Both the position numbers and the translations under genes were made by a program. The notes below the pieces were generated by a model. That model saw nothing but the letters and a program-made list of their open reading frames with translations, searched no databases and was not told the DNA's origin. Below are positions 37,645-44,526 of a stretch of 57,682 nucleotides of DNA, one piece after another; within the stretch, counting starts at the first letter, position 1, and the number at the start of each line of letters is the position of its first letter. Source of the stretch: Spirochaetia bacterium (GTDB lineage: Bacteria; Spirochaetota; Leptospiria; Leptospirales; Leptonemataceae). The stretch spans positions 1-57,682 of the forward strand of contig JAIOPQ010000109.1 in assembly GCA_021413825.1 (NCBI GenBank), in the 5' to 3' direction.

Positions 37645-37904
37645 AACTTCTTCAAAGGTGCGCAGACTTGCCCGGACGTACTCGGAACGCGAAAGAGGAC
37701 CCGCGGTTCGAGTTTGGAGCACCTGGCTTTAGACGGGATTACCGCCCCGCATGTAACCAGGGCCACCGCAGATTTATCCTGAAAGTCGGATTGCGTGCTT
37801 CGAGCGCAACAGCGCGTCCGAGCGTCTGCTACGGCAGAGCGAAGGCGAAGGACGCAATCCGACTTTCAGGCAAACAAATCAGCGCGAGGTCCGCCAGAAC
37901 ATGA
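37641..37904 (+). CDS. Small ORF of unknown function containing a palindromic element
   Basis: I do not recognise this 87-residue frame. Its ATG overlaps the rnhB stop (ATGA, 37641-37644) and its own TGA overlaps the ATG of the next gene (ATGA, 37901-37904), the coupling style used by genuine operon genes here. The second half (about codons 46-77) is encoded by a perfect inverted repeat with an imperfectly palindromic interior. The protein is very rich in Arg and Ala, and its codon use (CGG, AGG, CCG, CCC) differs from the neighbours. It may be a real small gene invaded by the element, or a chance frame across non-coding DNA. Confidence 0.35.
   Translation: MKLLQRCADLPGRTRNAKEDPRFEFGAPGFRRDYRPACNQGHRRFILKVGLRASSATARPSVCYGRAKAKDAIRLSGKQISARSART
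37778..37870. repeat. 93-bp palindromic element, 19-bp perfect inverted repeat
   Basis: The left arm CCTGAAAGTCGGATTGCGT (37778-37796) is exactly the reverse complement of the right arm ACGCAATCCGACTTTCAGG (37852-37870). Pairing continues inward for five more bases with one mismatch (GCTTCG against CGAAGG), leaving a G+C-rich centre of about 43 bp. Outside the arms, GATTT (37771-37775) and AAATC (37876-37880) are also complementary with a slight offset. Size and structure suggest a dispersed palindromic repeat or MITE-like element, or an RNA hairpin. Only one copy is in this window. Confidence 0.8.
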
Positions 37905-38545
37905 TTCGCCTGAATCTAATCGCCGACATTCGGCCTGGCATGACGCCATTCGATGCGCAGAACCGATTTAGATATCTGGGGCTGACGAAGGATGGACTGG
38001 CCCTTTTGAGTTTTGGAGGTCATGTGCTTCGCGCTCGAATAGAAGGCGCCGCCTCGCGATTGCCCCAGCCAGGCGACTGGATTTCAGCAACTGTTGAAAA
38101 ACAGGGTAATACTATCAAACTGAGCCAGATTACCAAACCAGAAACGCCGCATCGAGAAACCACTCCAGAAGTTCCCCGCGAGATCCTGGGTCCGCTCGCA
38201 GATATGCTGCATCCCGAAGACCATGCAGATACAATCTATCCGTTCTCTGAGTTCTTTCTTCTGCCCGGTGTTTTACGCGACAAAGGAAAGCGTGCAAAAC
38301 TCAGGCAGGGGCAGGGGAAAATCAGAACAAAGCCGCATTTCTTTACCCTCAAAACCGAATGGCCAACGCTCGGTGAAATCGGTTTGCTTTTCTATGCAAA
38401 CAACCCTGAGTTTCGCGAGGCCCATGTGATCATTGCAACGCGAAATCAATTCGTGCGTGAGCGAATCGAGTCTGAACTGGTAAACCTGCCCATTCCAGGC
38501 CAGGTTCTTGTTTCCGGCGAAACGATTCTGGACAGGAGCGTCTAA
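37901..38545 (+). CDS. FliK C-terminal-domain-like protein (YlqG-like)
   Basis: The 214-residue protein lies between rnhB and an FlhB-tail-like gene, the order also known in Bacillus (rnhB-ylqG-ylqH). Its C-terminal third (about 140-205: FFTLKTEWPTLGEIGLLFYAN, then EAHVIIATRNQFVRERIESELVNL) follows the pattern of the flagellar hook-length control C-terminal domain: a beta strand ending in LGxI/V, a second strand, and an Arg/Glu-rich helix. It is much shorter than FliK. Function is not established; a role with the FlhB-like partner is an inference from proximity. No signal peptide is seen. Confidence 0.6.
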   Translation: MIRLNLIADIRPGMTPFDAQNRFRYLGLTKDGLALLSFGGHVLRARIEGAASRLPQPGDWISATVEKQGNTIKLSQITKPETPHRETTPEVPREILGPLADMLHPEDHADTIYPFSEFFLLPGVLRDKGKRAKLRQGQGKIRTKPHFFTLKTEWPTLGEIGLLFYANNPEFREAHVIIATRNQFVRERIESELVNLPIPGQVLVSGETILDRSV

Positions 38546-38806
38546 GTGGACAGGAAGGTTGCAGCTGCCTTGCGATTCGATCCGGGAAGCGACAGGGCTC
38601 CACGGCTTGTAGCCCTGGGAGAAGGGGCTGTGGCCGAGGAAATACTGCGACAGGCTGAAGTTCACGAAGTACCGATAAAGGAAGACGTGGAGCTGGCGGG
38701 ATTTCTACTTGATTTACCGATAGGACAGGAGATACCTGAGAACCTGTACAGGGCCGTGTCTGCGGTATTTGCAATGCTCTTTCGGTTGGAAGGCGGGGGT
38801 AAATGA
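38546..38806 (+). CDS. FlhB C-terminal-domain-like small protein (YlqH-like)
   Basis: The start is GTG directly after the previous TAA. The 86 residues match the cytoplasmic tail of FlhB/YscU: AAALRFDPGSDRAPRLVALGEGAVAEEILRQAEVHEVPIKED, then IGQEIPENLYRAVSAVFAMLFRL. The transmembrane part and the autocleavage NPTH motif are absent. Such stand-alone FlhB2-type proteins can replace or modulate the FlhB tail in export specificity in some bacteria; here that is inference. The stop overlaps the HD-GYP gene (ATGA). Confidence 0.8.
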   Translation: MDRKVAAALRFDPGSDRAPRLVALGEGAVAEEILRQAEVHEVPIKEDVELAGFLLDLPIGQEIPENLYRAVSAVFAMLFRLEGGGK

Positions 38807-39996
38807 AGAAACTAAAAGTTTCAGAACTGAAGCCGGGAATGGTGTTCGACCAGCCCGTTTATATCGATTCGTCTAATCTGCTGTTGCAATCCGGCCAGGA
38901 ACTGCAGGCCAAGGATATTGAGCGGCTCATGAAATGGGGCATCCTTGAGGTCCAAACCAACGGCGGCGTAGTGCAGCAAACCACCGCTGAAAAAGAAATC
39001 CTTCCGCCACCTGTAGCCGCCGCTCTTGATCCAGGGAATCCGGATATTTCCAAAATTGCTGCTGATTACGATACCTTCCGCAAAGCCAGATTCAATATCA
39101 AGAGCATGATTCAGCAGGGTGCTGACATACTTGGTGCAAACATGATTGCCCTTACAGAGGGGAAACCATTTGATAATAGTGCCCTTCTGAATCTTGCCGG
39201 TAAGCTTGTGGATGAAGTCCAATCCAAGCGATTCTTCCTGCTTGCATTTCACGGAATGCGCATCAAAGCACCAACGCAAGTGTATCACAACATCCAGGCC
39301 GCTGCATATGCAACTGCAATGGCAAGCTCAATGAACTACACTCGCCCAAGGACACAGGAACTTGTTTTCTCAGTCCTCGTAATGGATGCTGGAATGTATC
39401 AGATTCCAGGCCATGTGCGAGATAAAGCAGGGGCACTGGCAGATCAGGAACGCGCAGCACTCAGAAGTCATCCAATCATCGGTAACCAGTTACTGCTGAA
39501 AAATGCAAAAGTAAAACCGGCGCTTGCAAATGTTGCACTCCAACATCACGAATACTTTGATGGAAGCGGCTATCCGCAGAGCCTTCGCGCTGCTCAAATC
39601 GAAGAGACTGCGCGCATTGCACTCATTGCAGATTCTTATACCGCCATGATTGAGAAGCGCCCCCATCGTCCAGGCATGCTTCCCTACGATGCTATGAAGA
39701 CAATGCTGTCAGTCGACACGGGTCGATTTGATCCCAAGCTTCTGCGTGCATTTTTAGGAAGGCTTTCTATTTATCCAACTGGATCGATTGTTCAATTGAG
39801 CGATAAACGCATGGGAATGACACTTGGATGCAGGCCGGAAAAACCGCTTCGTCCAATTCTCAGGCTATTGCGCGATGAAAGCGGTTTGCCGTTCAGCCAG
39901 TTGAACTTTGTAGATTTGTTTCAGGCTTCTGATTTGTATATCGTCCGTGCCCTTGATCCCCTTGGTGCTGGAATCGATCTGGAAGCTGAAATCTAG
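38803..39996 (+). CDS. HD-GYP-like protein with degenerate HD motif
   Basis: The 397-residue protein has the N-terminal segment common in HD-GYP proteins (KVSELKPGMVFDQPVYI) and a central HD-GYP-like domain. The HHExxDGSGYP motif is intact (39544-39576). The region that should read HDIGK is MDAGM (39382-39396): the metal-binding His and the Lys are replaced, leaving only the Asp. The usual upstream His is present in VYHNIQAAAYA. The family hydrolyses cyclic di-GMP; with the HD dyad lost this protein may bind rather than cleave it. The C-terminal 70 residues form a separate beta-rich domain. It is coupled to the FlhB-like gene. Confidence 0.82.
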   Translation: MKKLKVSELKPGMVFDQPVYIDSSNLLLQSGQELQAKDIERLMKWGILEVQTNGGVVQQTTAEKEILPPPVAAALDPGNPDISKIAADYDTFRKARFNIKSMIQQGADILGANMIALTEGKPFDNSALLNLAGKLVDEVQSKRFFLLAFHGMRIKAPTQVYHNIQAAAYATAMASSMNYTRPRTQELVFSVLVMDAGMYQIPGHVRDKAGALADQERAALRSHPIIGNQLLLKNAKVKPALANVALQHHEYFDGSGYPQSLRAAQIEETARIALIADSYTAMIEKRPHRPGMLPYDAMKTMLSVDTGRFDPKLLRAFLGRLSIYPTGSIVQLSDKRMGMTLGCRPEKPLRPILRLLRDESGLPFSQLNFVDLFQASDLYIVRALDPLGAGIDLEAEI

Positions 39997-40040
39997 GTCA
40001 CTGTCCAAAAAGATCCTGGACTAAAATCCGCCTGAGGTCC

Positions 40041-40068
40041 TTTCACTTTGCATTTGGCCTGTTATACT
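40041..40068 (+). promoter_or_regulatory. Possible extended -10 promoter for yraN
   Basis: TATACT at 40063-40068 is preceded by TG one base away (TGtTATACT), a good extended -10. The -35 position (TTTCAC, 40041-40046) is weak. Transcription would start at about 40075, essentially on the yraN ATG at 40073, so the transcript would be leaderless or nearly so. No Shine-Dalgarno sequence is visible before this ATG. The 76-bp gap holds nothing else. Confidence 0.4.
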
Positions 40069-40072
40069 GGAA

Positions 40073-40471
40073 ATGCCTGAAAATTCAGAAAAATTCCGTC
40101 ATCCTGGTGAACTGCGAGCTCTCGCGCATTTTCAGTCGTTAGGGTATGAAATCGTTTCGCACAATTTCCACGCGGGGTTTGCAGAGATCGATTTGATTGT
40201 GCGGGATTTAGAAGGCACAATTCATTTCATAGAAGTCAAAGCGTATGCAGGCGAGACACATCCCCTTGAAACATTTACAAAACAGAAAACGTCACGAATG
40301 AAACGGGCTGCGGGGCGATTTCTTTCTGAGCAATCGGAACGCGAAGGGCAGTCTTCTGTCACATTTGGTCTGGCCTGGGTTAAAGAAAACGAGATCGTCT
40401 ACTACCCCGGGCTTTACGTGCAGTTTAGGCTGCACGGTTCCACGGATGGAAACTCAGTTACAGGGAAGTAA
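40073..40471 (+). CDS. yraN: YraN/UPF0102-family nuclease-fold protein
   Basis: The 132 residues show the family layout: HPGELRALAHFQSLGYEIVSHNF, AEIDLIVRD, and IHFIEVKAYAG, i.e. the E...EIDLI...EVK pattern of a restriction-endonuclease-like fold. Cellular function of YraN is not established; a role in DNA processing has been proposed for the family from its fold. The gene often lies next to rnhB. Here it is separated from rnhB by the FliK/FlhB/HD-GYP genes. A small ORF follows after 2 bases. Confidence 0.9.
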   Translation: MPENSEKFRHPGELRALAHFQSLGYEIVSHNFHAGFAEIDLIVRDLEGTIHFIEVKAYAGETHPLETFTKQKTSRMKRAAGRFLSEQSEREGQSSVTFGLAWVKENEIVYYPGLYVQFRLHGSTDGNSVTGK

Positions 40472-40473
40472 CC

Positions 40474-40674
40474 ATGAAAACACTCGTCGAGGCAGAGGAA
40501 ACTCTGCTCGAGGAATACGTTGGTCCGGATCCTCTTTTGATGAAAAAAAGAGGACTTCCGATCCAGGGCCCTCGAGACATAAAAGCTTACAAGAAAAAGA
40601 TCAAGGACGCGATGTACATGGACCATGCAATCAATCGTATTGCAATGGAACTCATGCACTTTCTCGTCCGTTAA
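40474..40674 (+). CDS. Small protein of unknown function
   Basis: I do not recognise this 66-residue frame. It begins two bases after the yraN stop. The sequence is predicted mostly helical, with an acidic N terminus (VEAEETLLEEYVGPDP) and a Lys-rich middle (DIKAYKKKIKDAMYMDHAIN). Its last 23 bases overlap the 3' end of the convergent comM gene. Spacing and even codon use favour a real gene, but there is no homology-based support. Confidence 0.5.
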   Translation: MKTLVEAEETLLEEYVGPDPLLMKKRGLPIQGPRDIKAYKKKIKDAMYMDHAINRIAMELMHFLVR

Positions 40675-42154
40675 CACGAAGTAGTTCAAGACAGAAAAAG
40701 GAAGCCGCCTCCAGCAGGTGGACCGCACGGACATCCTCCGCTCCATCCAGATCCGCTATGGTTCTGGCAGCGCGGAGGATGCCGTGGAGCTTCCGCTGAG
40801 TTCGACCTCTTAAAGAATCCAACACATTCTTCATTTCACTTGATTGCGGAATGAATTCCAACAATCTTGCAGTAGGAATCTGTCCATTAAATCGGAATGT
40901 TTCTTTTGCGAATCGAGTCTGCTGGACTTCAGTTGCCCGCTTGATTGCATTCAGCATGAACTCTGCTGAAATTCCGTTCTCCTGATTTTCCAAACTTCGT
41001 GTAACCAGTACTTCTAAAGCAATTCGATCCGAGAGAGGACCGTAGATTCTATTGAAGTAGTTCTGGATTTGAAGGGGGTTGCAGTTGCATTTCAGTTCTG
41101 TGTGTCCGTGATTTCCGCATGGACAGGCGTTAGACGTTGCAAGGAGCAAGAAATTCGCCGGCAACACGGCACTTGCTGCATTCCTTGATACATGAATTGC
41201 AGCCTGGCTCATTGGCTCGCGCAGCGCTTGCAATGCAGCTCGATTGAATTCTGCAAGTTCATCTAGAATCAAGATTCCATTGTGGGCCCTGCTAGCTTCA
41301 CCGAGTCGTATGGGGTTGCCTCCACCGGACATGGCCACCGGGGTTGCTGAATGATGTGGAATTCGAATTGGCCGCGCAACGGGTTCCTGAATTGCAGACG
41401 CTGGTGTTTGACTGGTTTCAAATCCTTCGATTGCGCGCACTTCAAGCGCCTCATCCTGATTCAATGGAGGCAACAAGGCGGCTAATTGACGTGCAACTGT
41501 GGACTTTCCCGTGCCGGGCGGTCCAATCAGCAACATGGAGTGCCAGCCTGCCGCTGAAATACAGAGAGCCCTTTTGAGGTCAGTCGATAGATTTAGGTGA
41601 TTGAGGCTGAGTTCTGGTTTTTGAATTGTTAGAGAATGCCTGGAAGTTTCAGAAGGAGGCAGGTTTCTTAGACAGCTCAGTGTCTTGATAAATGTATACT
41701 CTATTCCGGAAAGGACAGCATCGCTTCTCTGTCGCTCTGAAAGTATGACGCGCTCGACTCCGCGTCTCCTGGCCCCAAGCAGCAGGGCCAGGCAGTTTCG
41801 CACTGGCAGTACTTCACCAGATAGCGCAATTTCACCCAACATCAGTTGCTCCGTGAGTTTTTGTTGCGAATGGGCGGAAAGCGCGTCCAGCGCGCAAAGT
41901 ATGCTCGCGGCTATACTTAAATCTAAGTGGCTTCCAGGTCGGGCGCTTTGTGAAGGAGAAAGATGCGCAATGACGGTTGCAAACGGAATTGCATAACCGC
42001 ACTGCACGAGTGCTGCTCGAATGCGTTCCATTGCAGTTTTATTGGCGGCCATTTCCCAGCGCGGAATGCCCCGACGGACCACTGCCTCTGCCCGAACCAG
42101 TATTACATCAACGCCGCCTGCCGGGATTGCGGTAAGGGTGCTTGCGTATTTCAT
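40652..42154 (-). CDS. comM: ComM/YifB-family Mg-chelatase-like AAA+ ATPase
   Basis: ComM-type helicases promote branch migration during natural transformation. I start at ATG 42154, giving MKYASTLTAIPAGG, like the family N terminus; 49 extra in-frame codons upstream lack family features. The 500-residue protein has an N-terminal Lon-protease-like domain, Walker A GPPGTGKST, Walker B GILILDELAEF, a zinc-type cysteine cluster in NACPCGNHGH and KCNCNP, and a C-terminal lid domain (RTQRKLHGILRAARTIADL). In many relatives the sensor segment reads GPLLDRID; here it is GPLSDRIAL. It is divergent from the lipoprotein gene (22 bases between starts) and convergent with the small ORF. Confidence 0.88.
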   Translation of the reverse strand: MKYASTLTAIPAGGVDVILVRAEAVVRRGIPRWEMAANKTAMERIRAALVQCGYAIPFATVIAHLSPSQSARPGSHLDLSIAASILCALDALSAHSQQKLTEQLMLGEIALSGEVLPVRNCLALLLGARRRGVERVILSERQRSDAVLSGIEYTFIKTLSCLRNLPPSETSRHSLTIQKPELSLNHLNLSTDLKRALCISAAGWHSMLLIGPPGTGKSTVARQLAALLPPLNQDEALEVRAIEGFETSQTPASAIQEPVARPIRIPHHSATPVAMSGGGNPIRLGEASRAHNGILILDELAEFNRAALQALREPMSQAAIHVSRNAASAVLPANFLLLATSNACPCGNHGHTELKCNCNPLQIQNYFNRIYGPLSDRIALEVLVTRSLENQENGISAEFMLNAIKRATEVQQTRFAKETFRFNGQIPTARLLEFIPQSSEMKNVLDSLRGRTQRKLHGILRAARTIADLDGAEDVRAVHLLEAASFFCLELLRVNGRESA

Positions 42155-42176
42155 CAGCTTTAATGGTGTGGTAAAT

Positions 42177-42548
42177 ATGAAACGTTCCGCTCTAATTGTG
42201 GTTTTCCTTGCATCCTGCGTTGCTCCCATCATCAAGAAGGAAGCGGTGCAAGGCCTGAACAAGGAGTTCGACAATAAGGCGTTGACCGTGTTAGCGGACA
42301 TAAAGCCGGATTTTTCGGGCGGAAGTGAGACTCAGAAGGAAGTGATCTTCAAGCGTGGTGAAACGATCCACGTCTACGTGGAGAATGGCGAGGATTGGAT
42401 CAAAGTGAAAGGCTACAAAACCTCAGAGAAGCGCGAACAGGCCATTCCACGCACTATTATCTATCTTTTGAAAGATGACATTAAGCCTGATTCTGATCCC
42501 GCAGCAGACGTTCGGGCTAAACTTGCTAAATTGGTAGGCACAAAATGA
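42177..42548 (+). CDS. Small putative lipoprotein (SH3-like tail)
   Basis: The ATG at 42177 gives a 123-residue protein starting MKRSALIVVFLASC, a typical lipoprotein signal with lipobox Cys14. The middle (EVIFKRGETIHVYVENGEDWIKVKGYK, about 61-87) looks like a small SH3-type beta barrel. No function is known. An upstream in-frame ATG (42021) would add 52 residues overlapping comM and bury the lipobox, so I reject it. The stop overlaps the M23 peptidase start (ATGA). Confidence 0.72.
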   Translation: MKRSALIVVFLASCVAPIIKKEAVQGLNKEFDNKALTVLADIKPDFSGGSETQKEVIFKRGETIHVYVENGEDWIKVKGYKTSEKREQAIPRTIIYLLKDDIKPDSDPAADVRAKLAKLVGTK

Positions 42549-43639
42549 TATTCGAGCTTGAGAACAGACCTCGCAGGCTCGATAATCGCTGTATGCGCCT
42601 GGCAGCACTATTGCTCTTGATGTCTGTAAGCATCTATGCTGAAGACGTAAACGAAGAAGCCAGACCAATGCCCGCTCAGCAGGTCCAGAAACCTCAGCAT
42701 GCTGAATCGAATGAGATTGACCAGGAAATCAAACGCTACTTTTCCAAAATCGAAGATTCTACGCTTGATGTAGATCAACGCCGTCTGGACAAGATATTTC
42801 AATCCATTGAACGCCCTGTAATTCCAGAGCAGGAATCTGGGACATTTAGTTTTAACGACATGGGTAAGAACAACGTTACACACCGCGTTCAGCCTAAAGA
42901 GACGATATTCGCCATTGCTAAAAAATATGGAATGAAACCGGCTGATCTGGTCGCGCAAAACCCAGAACTGAAAAATCGTCCGCTCTATATAGGTGAGGAT
43001 CTACTTATTGATTCGTCGTCAAAGGCTGCAGCAGTCGCGGCCGTGACTCCTATGCATCAGATCAAGCGTGGGGAAAATCTTTCAACAATTGCTAGAAAAT
43101 ATAAAACGACAGTTGCTGTAATTGCAAAGTTAATCGGCATTTCTGCGGCCACTACCCTGAAGGAAGGTAAGAGCCTTCGCGTTCCTGGGCCTGCAGTTCT
43201 GTATCGTGCAATGTTTGCCTGGCCTGTGCAGGCTCCCATCACGTCATATTTCGGACGACGTTACAATCCGTTCATTGGTGGCTTTCCTCAGTTTCATAAA
43301 GGCCTCGATCTAGGCGCATACCTCGGGACGCCATTTCACGCTGCGCGTGATGGAATTGTTATATTCTCCGGTCGCATGGAAGGTTACGGCAATTGCATTT
43401 TTGTAAGGCATGCTGCAGACCTTGTAACTGTTTACGGACATAACAAAGTTAACCTGGTAAAACAGGGCGACGTTGTGCGTCAGGGACAGGTAATTGGGCA
43501 GGTGGGAAGAACTGGATCAGCCACCGGACCGCATTTACATTTTGAAGTAAGAAAGCAAGAGCTGGCTCTGAATCCCCTGGTAGCACTGGGATGGAAGGAG
43601 GTCGTTCAGCAGGGTCAGAACGTCGCGCAGGCAAGATAG
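42545..43639 (+). CDS. LysM and M23 metallopeptidase, cell-wall hydrolase
   Basis: The 364-residue exported protein is likely to act on peptidoglycan. The ATG at 42545 overlaps the previous stop (ATGA); an internal ATG at 42593 gives a more standard signal peptide (MRLAALLLLMSVSIYA), so the start is uncertain. Two LysM domains follow (about 112-155, HRVQPKETIFAIAKKYG, and 168-210, HQIKRGENLSTIARKYK). The M23 domain has HKGLDLG (zinc His and Asp, about 254-260) and the HxH motif in GPHLHFEV. It may be a NlpD/EnvC-type factor if the active site is not functional, but the ligands look intact. The T2SS operon starts 28 bases downstream. Confidence 0.9.
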   Translation: MIFELENRPRRLDNRCMRLAALLLLMSVSIYAEDVNEEARPMPAQQVQKPQHAESNEIDQEIKRYFSKIEDSTLDVDQRRLDKIFQSIERPVIPEQESGTFSFNDMGKNNVTHRVQPKETIFAIAKKYGMKPADLVAQNPELKNRPLYIGEDLLIDSSSKAAAVAAVTPMHQIKRGENLSTIARKYKTTVAVIAKLIGISAATTLKEGKSLRVPGPAVLYRAMFAWPVQAPITSYFGRRYNPFIGGFPQFHKGLDLGAYLGTPFHAARDGIVIFSGRMEGYGNCIFVRHAADLVTVYGHNKVNLVKQGDVVRQGQVIGQVGRTGSATGPHLHFEVRKQELALNPLVALGWKEVVQQGQNVAQAR

Positions 43640-43667
43640 CCCGCACGGATTCTGCTGATGGCACGGA

Positions 43668-44522
43668 ATGCTCGAAATATTCCACAGACTGCAGAAGAAT
43701 GTTTTTCTTCTAACCTTGAGTTCGGCCGTATTTCTGGGCTTTTCACTCGCGTATCTATTAACGAATTTTGTTCCGCTCCTAATAAACAATAGCACACTTC
43801 GGGCACTTGTTCCTGGAACGGAACGCAAGCCACAGGAAGTTGATGTATCGCGCCCTTTCAGTGATTTTGAAGGAATCATCACAGGCGCGTTCATTCGCGA
43901 TTCAGGCAGCTCCAATGAGAAATCAGCAAGCGGTGAGCCAGGCGACGGCGAAATTATGCTCATGGGACTTGTTTCTGGTGCTCCAGAGTATGCGCGCGCA
44001 AGCTTACAGATTGTTGGGAAACCGGAAATTGAAACGTATCGCCTTGGCGAAACGGTGGCCGGGTTCAAAATCAATCAAATACTTGGGAATTCTATAATAG
44101 TTGAACGTGGCTCAAACTCGATTCGAATCTACGTAGGCGAGAAATCCGGCGAAGCGGCAGCAACAGCACAGCCTGGAAACACGTCTGCACCCACACCGGC
44201 AGGCGCTCAGAAGGTCAATATTACCCGTGATCGCCTCCTTGCGGCCACAAAGAACATGGAAGCTCTCTATCAGAACAAATTCGCCCCCGTTACGCGCGAC
44301 GGCAAGGTGCTCGGATTCAAGCTACTTTTTGTTCCGCCTGGCAACTTTCTTCATGAACTGGGTGCACGCAGCGGTGACATTATCCGAAGATTCAATGGAG
44401 AACCATTGGAGAACCAGGATAAGATGATCAGCATGTGGCAGAGTTTACAGAATGCCAATAAGATCAGCATCGAGGTTGAGCGAGGCGGAAAGGTAATCCC
44501 TTTCGAGATCGTGATCCAATGA
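43668..44522 (+). CDS. gspC: Type II secretion protein GspC
   Basis: GspC is the inner-membrane protein that contacts the secretin. The 284 residues comprise a cytoplasmic start, one membrane helix (about 13-38), a homology region (LMGLVSGAPEYARASLQIVGKPEIETYRLGETV, about 101-133), a Pro/Ala/Thr linker and a C-terminal PDZ domain (LGARSGDIIRRFNGEPLENQDKM). It opens the gspC-D-E-F-G-H-I-J-K-L-M-N cluster. Four bases separate its stop from gspD. Confidence 0.9.
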   Translation: MLEIFHRLQKNVFLLTLSSAVFLGFSLAYLLTNFVPLLINNSTLRALVPGTERKPQEVDVSRPFSDFEGIITGAFIRDSGSSNEKSASGEPGDGEIMLMGLVSGAPEYARASLQIVGKPEIETYRLGETVAGFKINQILGNSIIVERGSNSIRIYVGEKSGEAAATAQPGNTSAPTPAGAQKVNITRDRLLAATKNMEALYQNKFAPVTRDGKVLGFKLLFVPPGNFLHELGARSGDIIRRFNGEPLENQDKMISMWQSLQNANKISIEVERGGKVIPFEIVIQ

Positions 44523-44526
44523 CAAC

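Noticed and set aside
42021..42176. Longer start for the small lipoprotein
   Set aside because: It would bury the lipobox 66 residues into the protein and runs antisense through the comM 5' end.
42155..42301. N-terminal extension of comM upstream of ATG 42154
   Set aside because: The added 49 residues lack family similarity and would overlap the start of the divergent lipoprotein gene; the ComM N terminus begins at MKYAS.
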